A model generated the notes under the pieces. That model had not been told where the DNA came from and made no database searches. It saw nothing but the letters and a program-made list of their open reading frames with translations. A stretch of DNA of 48,396 nucleotides. It comes from Trachelipus rathkii. Lineage: Eukaryota > Arthropoda > Malacostraca > Isopoda > Trachelipodidae. Shown here piece by piece: positions 11,701-22,600 of this stretch (position 1 is the stretch's first letter; each line of letters begins with the position of its first letter). Both the position numbers and the translations under genes were made by a program. The stretch spans positions 1-48,396 of the forward strand of contig JABUQX010100471.1 of the NCBI GenBank assembly GCA_015478945.1, given 5' to 3'.

Positions 11701-12660
11701 CCCACTTTATCGTGACAACGGTCACTCTCTTCAACATATTCTTCTATTGAAGGTGTTTATTCAAGACCAGAAATAACCCCTTCAAATTGGTGATGCCTCG
11801 GGTGACCAGAACTCCCTCAGTGGACAATGCCGAGAGCACACAGCTGTGGGGGGATCATTTCTCCTCCACCACAAAACCATTTAACTTAATGAAAAAATAA
11901 GATTGGAAGATTAATATGAAGTATGGCTTTGTTTTTATAGCCACAATCAATGATATTACTATTATTATTATTAGAAGGTTTTATTTATGTTCTTACATGC
12001 ACACACAGATGCATGCCTATTCTTATGTTTAGGCATTATGTGTGCATGTAGATTATGGAATTTATTTTTTAATTAATATCGATGTATACTATTGTCTATT
12101 TATTATTTCATTTTAGTAAATCTTTAATCTTTTTGTTTATGTCTAATTAATTGAGGTAGCCTGCAGAGATTTTTATACAGCAGAACATACTTTATCTGGA
12201 ATTATTATTTTTTGATCTTCGTGGAATATTAAAATATTAAAGGTATGAATATCAATAAGATAGGATAACATATTAGTTAATGATCTTTGTTGATATATTA
12301 CTTTAATTTGAGTTATTTAATGTTAAATCACCAATGTTCATTCTTTGTAAGTTATGGAGGTTTTATGTCTATTATAGGAGAATCTCTCCAATCCAATCAA
12401 CGACATAAAACCCTCTCAGACAAGCTCTTACTTTACTTGCTAGGGTATGTTTTTCAGTATATTTCTTTGTTATTATTATTGTCAATAAGTCATTGGTTTT
12501 CTTAATCTTTGTCATATAGTAATTTGTCAATCTAATGAAAGTTATTTATTCATGTAATATTATTATATTATTATATAGTTTTCAATTTAGAATCATTATA
12601 CATAGATTAATAGTTTAATCATAGTCAATTTAATAATGTTAGTGGAATTATCTAACTGTG
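11701..12660. other. AT-rich stretch, no gene seen
   Basis: It may include the degraded 5' part of the minus-strand LINE up to about 11880. From there on I see only AT-rich sequence with simple runs such as (ATT)n near 11950. The small open frame at 12287-12505 has no recognisable motif. Confidence 0.4.
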
Positions 12661-12663
12661 GTG

Positions 12664-12722
12664 TATATTCCCACAGGTTTTATTTACTGGGCCTAAAGCA
12701 GGTTTTATGTACTGGGCCTAAA
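12664..12722. repeat. Tandem duplication of about 27 bp
   Basis: Two adjacent copies share AGGTTTTAT-TACTGGGCCTAAAGC with one difference, around 12675-12722. It is probably a local slippage product. It adjoins the repeated segment described at 12740-12920. Confidence 0.75.
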
Positions 12723-12739
12723 GCCCCAGTAAGATTTTC

Positions 12740-12920
12740 ATTTTGGGATTGGTTCTAACACCCAAATTTACCTTTTACGATTTTGTCCAAATTAAATTTT
12801 ATGTCTACGCCTAGTTTCCTTAGGAAATCTTCCGGTTTTGGACAAACTTTTGTCTTGGGTTTGGCTTTGTTCTTTTGAACAATTCCATCCATTGGGCTAA
12901 TTTTTGTCGGAACTGGGGAT
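12740..12920 (-). other. Protein-like repeat segment, inverted copy of 16380-16560
   Basis: On the minus strand this can be read as PEDFLRKLGVDIKFNLDKIV and KGKFGC, with no stop inside that piece. The 20-mer AAAGGTAAATTTGGGTGTTA occurs here in reverse (about 12763-12782) and directly near 16527-16546. CCGGAAGATTT also precedes it in both places. It is probably part of an unidentified repeat family, possibly a retroelement coding piece. No family could be named. Confidence 0.45.
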
Positions 12921-13321
12921 TTCTCTCTCAGTTAATTCATCAAATTGTGTTATCAAAGATAAGCCAAATCCTTATCTAACTAACCCCTTATACTCTAGTT
13001 CATTTATTTTGGAAAGTTTTTAATGGATTATTAGATATATAAGGCAAGGTCATTTCAAGTATTCACCGTTGTATTTGTTTTTTTTATAATTGTCATAAAA
13101 AAGATTCTGGAATTCTTCCAATTCCTAGAATCACTTAATTGATAAAGCATTTATTAAGTAATGTATGATGTAATTAATGCGGACTTGAATATGTCCTTTT
13201 TGTAAATATTAAACTGATTCGATTCCTTTAGAATAGAGTAAGACAATTCCCACACTCAAACGGAAATTCACGATATACAAAGTATATTAAGTCTCATAGA
13301 TCACAAGAAGATAGGAGTCAT
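12921..13321. other. No gene seen
   Basis: AT-rich DNA leading into the gag fragment of element A. No start codon or promoter could be assigned. The upstream part of the gag gene is either missing or too decayed to see. Confidence 0.35.
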
Positions 13322-13997
13322 TTGCAATGGGAGTATTGCGATATTCAAGGTCACATCATGGATAATTGTTACAAATACCTAGGAATATGTTCTTATTGTA
13401 AGAAGAGAGGACATATCAGAAGAGATTGCAGAACATACGGAATGAAGTTTCAGCAGAACTCATCATCACAATACAACCGCATGTGCCCTTTTTGTAAAGG
13501 TCCGCATGCGGGTATTAAGTGTCCTACCAAATTAGATATTCGGAATTCAAATTGGCACAACAGAATAATAGCCAGCCGCCTTCTCCTCGACCCCAGTCTC
13601 AGGGGGCAATTAGTGAAAACTTAACAGAAGATAATATTGTTACTACGAGCGATAATAATACGCCTGGTAACCAAATTCGTCGTGGTTCATTGAAAATGAC
13701 TAGCTCCACAGGAACGAACCGACCTGTGGAGAATCTTTCTGTCGAATCTAAAGATATATCTAGAGCAGAGAGCAGTGAGGCTCCTCTTCCAAAAAATACA
13801 GAACTAGAATCAGTCCATGTCAGTGTGGTTAAAGACCATCACCCCTCTGGTATTATACCTATTGGAAGTATTAGAACTATTGGAGCAAATCGAGGCGGAG
13901 CAAAACCTCTTATAATTAGTGTGGGCTTAGAAAAAAACAGCTCAGCTTCCTTTGGTTGCTTAGTGGATTGCGGTGCGGGCATGAGCTTGATTAGTAC
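13322..13997 (+). pseudogene. Element A: Gag zinc knuckles and protease start, truncated
   Basis: Frame 13322-13624 carries three nucleocapsid-type knuckles. The first has lost its leading Cys (WEYCDIQGHIMDNC), the second is intact (CSYCKKRGHIRRDC), and the third is shortened (CPFCKGPHAGIKC). An overlapping frame (13519 onward) continues to LVDCGAGMSLIST (about 13959-13997), the Asp-x-Gly-Ala core of a retroviral-type aspartic protease, preceded by GGAKPLIISVGLE. The rest of pol is absent: the sequence passes at 13997/13998 straight into TGTAATATTTT, the start of the LTR of the B/C family. Its protein differs clearly from that of element C, so it is a separate Ty3-like lineage. The frame change between knuckles and protease may be natural (gag-pro shift) or decay. 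Confidence 0.75.
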
Positions 13998-14101
13998 TGT
14001 AATATTTTTTCTCTTCTACAGCTCATCATTGCTTAGTGGATTGTGGTGCGGGCATGAGCTTGATTAGTACTGTAATATTTTTTCTCTTCTACAGCTCATC
14101 A
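13956..14101 (+). repeat. 73-bp tandem duplication across the protease/LTR junction
   Basis: Copy 1 (13956-14028) and copy 2 (14029-14101) each contain the protease LVD-x-GAGMSLIST sequence followed by the LTR start TGTAATATTTTTTCTC. They differ by a single C/T change. The duplication therefore arose after protease and LTR were joined. Confidence 0.9.
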
Positions 14102-17100
14102 TCTATAATAACCACCAATTGACGTTGTTGTACTGAAAATTGTTGTATTGAAATTTATTGAATATTCTACCGGCAAATTTAGGTAAATGATTAAACGGAT
14201 ATTAAGTAAAATGCCACCAAACTATCTTGCAATTAATTTGTGAGTATAATTTCCATTTTTTATCTTTCTCACAAATTAGGAGAAGTCTATCACCCTGAGC
14301 ACTTGCTTTTCCCGTATAGTTATTGATCATCGATCAAGATCTGAGTCATTTGGTGCTCAATTTCCAAATTCAGCAGCCCAGAGAAGACCTCTGTTTCAGC
14401 AGGGGTAAGCCAATTTATAATTCTTGTGATAAGTCTCAAATTGATATACAATAAATAAAATTGAAGAAATTTGAAATATCTAAAGGTTGTCACGTGAGTA
14501 TTATCTAATCATGGTCAGAGATGAGAGTGAGGAGTATGGCCTGCATTCCATCTTGTTCACGGTTCAGGTTGGGTCTGTGAGCAGGTAGAGTTGTATTCTC
14601 CTAGCAAGGATATCTTTTTGGAGTGCACACAGACTAGTGCAATTTTTCTCTTCAGGGTCTGTGTGTCTGTGTATAACATGGTGTGATGCCTTGTAGGAGT
14701 GCTGGTATTAATTTATCACTTGGATCAAAAGTTTTAGCGCTTCACACATTTGCTTTGGAAATTTGAATCACAGATTGAGGTTGAATATTAATTTTTTAAC
14801 TGTTTAGTAAAGGATACATATGATAAATAAAAAACTTTATTCATTAATCTATTGTTTTCATTTATCATAGTTGCCCTCTCTTTCTGTTCTTGAGACAGAG
14901 AAGTTCGGCGAGGAAGATAGATGAGCGGCTATGGCAAACATAACATTTATGTCATGGTGGTTGTGGACCTTCGGTATGACGCGCTCAGCTATATGGATTA
15001 TTCGACGTAGATATTATATCTATGAATTAGCACGTTTAGGATTTAGTAAGGTATTCCACCTCTAGAATCTAATTTTAATGCTTGCTTATCCGTCTCAATT
15101 CAAGATCTGGTCTTAAGCACGTATAATACATTATCTTTTATAATTCCCTTTAAGCGTGTGATTCATATATAGTCACCGTGTCCTTGGAGTCACTGTTTGA
15201 GTTGTGTATACATTTTCGCACGCTTTGTTATCGACCCATTGGATTATCACATTATCTCCACTTTCACTCTGGAGTTATTCTTCTCCTGTTACGCTGCTAT
15301 TTATTTCGTTATATCTCTTGATATGTCCTCCATTCTTACATTTCACCCACCTATTGTTACTTGATCTATGTTATTTCAAAGTTCCTAGTGTGAGTTATCT
15401 ATTGTATTATCAAATTCCCCTTTTTATGCATAATTATTGTTGGAATCTTCTTGTTATTATGATTGACATAATATCATTGATCCCTCATTGAGATTCGCTT
15501 TTTTCTTGATTTTTGTATTAAAATATAGTTTATTAGAATCCAGGGATATACTCATTAACCCACTCTATAAACGAAATTAATAATGAATTGACTAAAATTC
15601 TAAGAGTAGAGTGGTTAGACCTATGACGAATTTTTCTGGTCTTATATATATGGAATTGATCAAGTATGTTTGCATTGTGGTATTCCTAGTTTGTCATAAG
15701 GTATATTCAAATAGATAGAAAGATAACTCAGGGCACGTTATAGGTCATTAATTGTTAGCACGTTCGAACCTGGTATAATCATTAGAGGAGATTGGTGGAT
15801 TATCATTTAGTTCATTATATCGATATCTCAGACTTAGATTTTATATAGTTATTTATAACAGAAAGCAAACTATAAATATCTAGACTTTGATATCAGTTTG
15901 AAGTGAGAGGAGTGCGGTTAGCTCTAGGAGTGTAACTGGTGAAGCAGGTTCAGAATGGCACATATACCACCGTGGTTTACGATTTTAGTGACTAAAATTA
16001 TTTTTTATTTGAGGCGACGCATATGAAAGTACTCGTGTTGCTGATATGAGTCTTCGTGAATAATATTGACTGTGGTCTGGGAGTGCTATTAAAATTTTAC
16101 TCATAACACATAAAATACCATACTATATATATATTTTTCCTTGAAGTTCCTTTGTTATGAGACTTAGCGATAAAGGATTAAGGAGTGTCTATATCAGATT
16201 AGATTTTATTGTGGAGTATGAGATAGTCTATATATCTTATTCATGAGAGAAGATTACATCATAATTACATAATATTCACCTGAAGATGCCGTATACTATC
16301 TTGCCTTATGGTTATCACGAAATCATAATATTTTATTAGTTCAATGGTAGTTGATTCTATTAGGGAGTTCCATATATATTGACAATAAAGTCGCCGGAAA
16401 ACCCAAAGAACATAATTCCAACATCTGATCCAATAAACCCGGAAGATTTTCTCTTAGATATATCTCTTATGTGAGTCAACCTGAATAGAAACATAAAAGT
16501 TTTTAATGTATTGGAAAAATGCAGTCAAAGGTAAATTTGGGTGTTATGCGAAGGTGTGCTCAAAAGTTCTCCCAGAGGATCTAAAGAAAATCAATGTAAC
16601 ATTTAGGTGCTGTTAGAGCTCCGACGTACACATAAACAAAACTCTGCATATGGTTAGTTTGTCCAGAGTGGGCGATCATCAGATTCAACAATATGGAAAA
16701 ATCACATGTTGAGGTGATATATAATTAGTATTCCTATAAACCTATAGACGCTCTATTATAATAAATACTATTCGTTCTACACTAATACTTCATTATTATA
16801 TCTATGACTAATTGCTCTTGAGAGATCATAATTAAATCTCTTTGTGAGTAAATGATTGTCTAAATTGAAGAAAACGCAATTATATTATAATTCTTAATAG
16901 CAGGAGCTCAAAGAAAATTATTTGATAGAGCGAACAATGTGAGACACTGGAGCCTATATCAATGGAAACTGTGTGTCTTCAGTCTAAGCAATCTTAGAGA
17001 GAGATTAATTATTTATCTATTATTAATGAACAAAAAGATTTCTCTGTGAAAGTTGTTAAGAAATAAATATTTTGTGTGGCAGTCCAAAATATTTTTTATG

Positions 17101-17384
17101 AATGAAAAAAATTTTAGTCTTAATTATAATATTTTCGTGCAACTATAAACTTATTATCACCTAACGATTATACACGTTGAGTCAGCTTTACAATGTTCCA
17201 CGGCCTTCTAAGTCAACAACACAGACATGTATGGTTTAGTCGATGGAGACTGTGGATTGAGGTTCACTGGGCACTTTCTTTCACTTTGAGAAGGAGCACT
17301 GCCTATATATCCGTGTTCACTTAGCACTCGCCTTCTTCTTTTAAGCATAATAGTTTCTATTTCGTTTACGTGGTGTATCCGTTG
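14071..17384 (+). repeat. LTR1 (left edge sure, right edge inferred)
   Basis: The sequence from TGTAATATTTTTTCTCTTCT (14071) onward matches the segments at 27375 and 40422 for at least about 550 bp. Shared landmarks include CAGCTCATCATC, TCTCACAAATTAGGAG, CACTTGCTTTTCCC, CAGCAGCCCAGAGAAGACCT and GGGTCTGTGAGCAGG. The last two segments start directly after a purine-rich tract, which fits the start of a 3' LTR. The right edge is placed before the PBS-like TGGTGTCC at 17385. I cannot confirm homology with the other copies from about 14700 to 17330, so the true LTR may be shorter and the remainder inserted or unrelated. Confidence 0.55.
16380..16700 (+). other. Protein-like repeat segment inside LTR1 region
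   Basis: A direct copy of the segment seen inverted at 12740-12920, followed by text readable with frame changes as GCYAKVCSKVLPEDLKKINV (about 16543-16600). It has a coding look but stops and shifts break it. It may be a fragment of an unidentified retroelement gag or other ORF. Confidence 0.35.
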
Positions 17385-17402
17385 GTGTCCAATTTCGAAT
17401 TA
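17385..17402 (+). other. Candidate primer-binding site, copy B
   Basis: TGGTGTCCAATTTCGAAT sits at the start of the leader shared by B and C, about 230 bp before gag. A leading TGG is expected to pair with a tRNA CCA end. TGGTGTC would pair with GACACCA, as at the end of some Leu tRNAs. Complementarity beyond about 8 nt is not convincing. Confidence 0.4.
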
Positions 17403-17612
17403 GATTTTTATTACTTCTCTACTTCTTGATTATCTGCGTAATGATTATCAAACACTTGCACTCACATACGAAACATCGATTCACACTCTGGGTTATATTG
17501 TAGTAGGTTCATACTTTGATCCTAAGTATCTTTTCATTCCTTGAGTCTTACTAATCTTAATAATTTAAACTACATAACATAATGTATTTCGAATGGCGAG
17601 GAGATAAAATGA

Positions 17613-19640
17613 ACTGTTAATACCCGGCATAACACGAGCGCAGCGCACGATATAGAGATATTTTCTCTGCAGGCCGAACGATCTGCATGATTTAGCGTTT
17701 TAGCAACTTATTACACACACGCTCACGAGATAATCATTCAATGTTATACTGATATGGCTATGACAATCAAACGAATCATAGGAATACTCTGAGGGGGATA
17801 GTCTCTCTCATTAGAGCGTCTTCCTTCACGATAATTACATGAGAGATCTATACGGAGAGGTGTGTGAACATACGTTCGGTCGCCACCAAGTCACCACATC
17901 GAATCCATAGGACTCGAGTACCTACTATACTTATAAGCACAAGTCGTCACTGCCAGCAGTGATCCTGGTCGACAGTGTCCTACTGTTGGAATAACGACGC
18001 ACGTGAGAAGAGATCACTTTTCTCTGATAGTACGCACTCAATATTATTGTTGGATAGAGTAGCTAGCAGAGTCTGAGAGCCTTAATATGTAAATATCACC
18101 ACCATCGACATTCAGCTCACCATATATTTGGCTACCTTATCACATTTCTAATCTATTTTTCCATTAAGTAATGCGGTTTTTTGTGGCGTGGAGGGTACGT
18201 GCATAATTGCATGTCGGTGCCTTCTTATCCCACGAACGCGAGATTCTTGCCAATGTCGCGTAATTCATCTACTCAAGAGCCCGAAAATAATGTGTTGTTG
18301 TTGCGAATTTTGGAGCAGAATCAAAGAACATTGGATACTGTGACGCAGATGATAAAAATAATGACAGATCAACAGCAAATAAAATCCAGGAAAATGATAC
18401 CTGTTGGTAAGTATTGTCTGGAGAATGGAGAACCTCTCCCACAATTTATGATTAGATTTGAGGAATATGCCTTAGCGACCTATCCAAGTTCCCCTGTTGA
18501 CGGGTGGCGTACACATTTAGGATTGCATCTGGAGGGAGCTATCAAACAAGTTTACGACGTGCTAATGAAATCGAATGCAAGCTATGCAATTATAAAGAAA
18601 GAATTAATGGATTGGTTTGGGGAGCATTTGAGAAAACAAACAAAATGTGACTTAAGTGCTTTTACGGATGCGCAAATATTGTCAACAGAAACCATACCAT
18701 TATATGCATTGCGTTTGCTGGGATTAGCCGAAAAGGCCTTTCCGGGATCGGATGTGCAGATGTGAGTTCCATGAAGGTGGTTAAGGAAAAACTAGTGAAG
18801 AGTCTACCTCAATCCGTACAAGATCAAGTAAATTCTCTCACAGTGGTTTGTGAGTTGACCTTAAGAGGCGTTAGCCTTTCTTGGGAAGGGTTAGTAAAGT
18901 TAGTAGACGACAATTACACACGTAAACAAGTAGCAGATAAAAATAATAATGGAATGGAGTCAATAACAAACACTAACACTAAACTTCCATCGATTAATCA
19001 GCCAGATATAATAGATTTAACACCTGTGGTCCCTTCTACTTCTTATCAATCATCCCGATATACGGTTCCGGTTCCACCGTCGGTTGGGCCAGTATGGTCT
19101 ATCCTGCATTGACCTATCCAGGATATGATGTATCCAGTGGTGGTTCACAGTTCCCTCAATCTTCTGGGTGTTTCTCAAGATATTCAGGTCCGAGTAACCC
19201 GACTTATGTGCAAAATCTGTCACAATTCGCACAGCCTCCTGGAGTTCCTCCGTCTAGTGGTCATCAGCGAACACAATCAAATGGACCAGTGCAGGAAAAG
19301 TTTGAAAAATCTCAAAGAAATCCACAATCACCAGGATCACCACAATGATGTAATTATTGTAAGAAACCAGGCCATGTTGTGCGGGATTGTAAAGTAGGCA
19401 CAGTGACCGGTTTTGGCGGAAACGCCAGGACCACATGCAATGACTTTATGTCAAAAAAAAGTGTATCCGTTGTGACTAAGGGACATGTCGTGCAGGACTG
19501 CCCACAACGAAGAAAAAACAACTAGGGTCAGAAAGTCAAGAATGTCCTGTCTGTCGTCAGGATGGTCATTTAGGAATCGATTGTCCACCTAACGTTTTTT
19601 ACAGAAATATACCCCAATCGCAGAAGGGAAACTGAATGTA
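17613..19640 (+). pseudogene. Element B gag, scrambled with one intact block
   Basis: This is homologous to gag of copy C. The leader CATAATGTATTTCGAATGGCG (17579-17599) matches C's start region. From 17613 to about 18240 the match is poor and full of small indels. From about 18255 to 19350 it is very close, covering most of the capsid region (EPLPQFMIRFEEYALATYPS) in frames 18181-18765 and 18762-19112. An 8-bp duplication (GATGTGCAGATGTGAG near 18750) shifts the frame. B keeps the T that C lacks near 31370. Zinc knuckles are recognisable but damaged at 19350-19590. Not functional as assembled. Confidence 0.75.
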
Positions 19641-22600
19641 GTGGCTAACTATGATTGCGTCAGGTGGTGGCGCCCTTAAAGAACCCTTTGCACTCACAAA
19701 GTATAATCATCTAGACTGAGGTATAGATGGTGGACCTTGGATCAGACCCCAGTGTTAAAACCTAAAATCGATAGATCTTATAGTAGTGCCGAACCCATCG
19801 TTCCAATGGCAAGAGATATAAAAAAAAATGAAGACCAACACCGTCAGCATTCGTAGGGTCAACAGTGACTCGGGGGTGAGAAGTGACCAGGTAAAATGAA
19901 ACCGTAAAAATAATACGGACGTATAGCAATGACCCGTGTGGGTACTTCCGCAACAACCTTTTTATATGAACAGTTCAATAACTAAATAATAAGTGCAGAA
20001 ATGTGTAAGGAATCCAAACTGAAGGATTAGATCTTCCTCATTAGGATATAAACACGAGTATAATGTTTTAAAAGATGTTCCAAATATAAAACATTATCAA
20101 AGATTGAGGTACAAAATCCCTCCATGACAACCTGCATATTTGAGTATCATAACTCAATCGGCGTGAGAAACCTTTTTTGAAAAATTAGTAGCTGAGATCA
20201 ATTGAGATTTAACCTCATTTTAAATCTCATCTCCTCTTTTCCAGATTCTAATAATCAGGATAATAGTATAATACAGAATCCACAGAGGTATTCTTCGTTA
20301 AGTGATAGGAGTTAGTGGATTTTGAGGGGTGTTCCATGAACGTGTGCCATAACCTAGAGCGGTCAGAAGTTCCCATTACACACCATTGGTAGATCTGGTG
20401 CTTCTCTGAGTTTAATTACAAATACACGTATCAGTTTAAAAGAAATAAAGTGACAATCTCTTCAACTTTGAGAGCCACTCGATAATCAGCGTTAGTGGTT
20501 ATATGGGTAAGTGTGGTTTCCTTTTTGGTGAGATAATCCTCTTCTAAATTAAAGCTTTCTAATGATTCTTCACCTGTCTCCTATATACCCTAATTAGTGG
20601 AATGGTATGAGTGGACACCATGAAACAAAGTGCAGGTTTATGACGTTATCTTTCAATACAATTGCTTAATGGAAAAAGACAATTTTATGTCAGGATTTAG
20701 AATTTTAATAATTACCTCTAAAAATGAATAGAAAAGAATAAAGAGACCAATTAATTACCATGAAACCGTAATAAAACTACAAAGATCAACCGATGATGAT
20801 CCGAAAACAAGTAAGGGAAAGAGTTGCGTTGATATATATCTGCGACATAGTAAATGCTTTCCCTCGTTACCCTGTGGTTCGCACCGGTATGGTACACAAA
20901 TAATAGCATACACGTCTTAAGAAAGCACGGAGGTAGGGCGATTAAGTGGGGATATTAAATTATAACCCCGAGACACAAGTAAAAATACAGCAAGTGGACG
21001 AGTAAATCCGATTGACGCAGTTAATTCCTTATCTTATCGTAGAACCCCAGTGTTTATACTATATCTTGTTTCATCCTTTTGATCATAATGCCCATCCACA
21101 TTTATTAACCGAGGTTATCTTCTTGGGTACCTAGTCAGCGGCTTTACAACAGGTACATCCTGCGAAAAGTTTTAATTAAAGTACTGTGAGCTAATTAAGA
21201 TGGAACTTCCTCAAAAGCATCACATCATCTTAAGAAGACTGGATTCAGCATCGAGTGAAAGTTTGAAGGAACAACGTTGAATTAGATAAGACGATATCTA
21301 TCAGAAATTCCTCCAAACAACAAGAACACATGTTTGTACATCATTATTAAATCAAATATCCCAGGTTCTTAGGTTTAGAGATGTCAGATAGATTTGGACT
21401 GTACCCAGCATTCATGAAACGTGCTATAAAAAAATACTTTTATTGTAAGAGTCAGTGAATTGAGTCCTTTAGCGTTTACAAGGACCCATATTATATGAAG
21501 TGGAAGAAGTTTGTCTTAAGTTAGAGGTCCGAGGGATATGTTAGAAGATCATCTGTGGCGCGTAATTCATCTGAGTTCTGCAACACGTCAGCGTCCCGAT
21601 TCGTAACCTGACGGTCCCATGAGTACTCTGTATAGACTTATTCGGAAATTGGAAATTCTATACTAAATGGATGTCATTCCCCATCCTAAATTTAAACAGA
21701 TACCTGTGTTAAGTTTGGCAGGTATTGCATGGGCTATTTTTTTCTCAAATATCCGACCTTGATAGAAGGGATAATATATAGATAGAGAATGTGAGAAAAA
21801 AGGATAGTTTCGCGAAAACGACGGAGTTATTCACAACCTTTAGGGAGCAACATTGGGATCGGTCCATCACGGTTAATTACAGCCATTTTGTGCCCAACTG
21901 TGATCGCGAACCTTCTAAATTTCAAAGGGTTAATGAGTATTGGCTTCTAGATGTCACATTATATTCAATTGCGGGAAGTGGAGGAGGTAATGGATTATCT
22001 GAACATACGGTCCTGATAATAGCAACAGTTTCCGAGATAAAACACTGCTTCTCCATTATCTTGAGACAGAGGTACCGTTGAGGAAACGCATTAGAGTAGT
22101 GCTGGGCTTAAAATTAAAGACCCTCTTCCCAGTAGAGAGGAGGGTGTATACCTACTTGTTTCTCTTATATGAACGACAGTAAAAATTTTTAGACCACATA
22201 ATTCAGATAAAAGGGAGGTTAAAAGACTACTACAGATTTAGATATATTTGAAAGGTATTATGAGCTCTAAACCCCACCCGAAGATACGGCTAAATCAGTA
22301 GTCTAGGAGACAGTCTGTTAATTGGGCCTATTAGATTCTAACTAAAGAGCTATGATTCCCAAAATTGACTTCAGATAATAGCAAAACCTATGCGAGTAAT
22401 ATGATCTACTAACTATTTCCGAAAAGTGTGCATTGGACAGTACCAGTGCCATGGCATTTACATAACTTAAACACCCATTAAATTCTCACCTTTCTTATCG
22501 TATCCTGATAGATCCGAGCAGTGCTACTCCGTTGTTACTTCGCGTCAACACTGAAGCTTTTCAGGGAAGGTGCGGTGCATTGCCTCAGCCAGTTTCAAAT

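Noticed and set aside
13041..13321. Upstream half of element A gag
   Set aside because: No frame with capsid-like text could be followed; only the knuckles and protease are supported.
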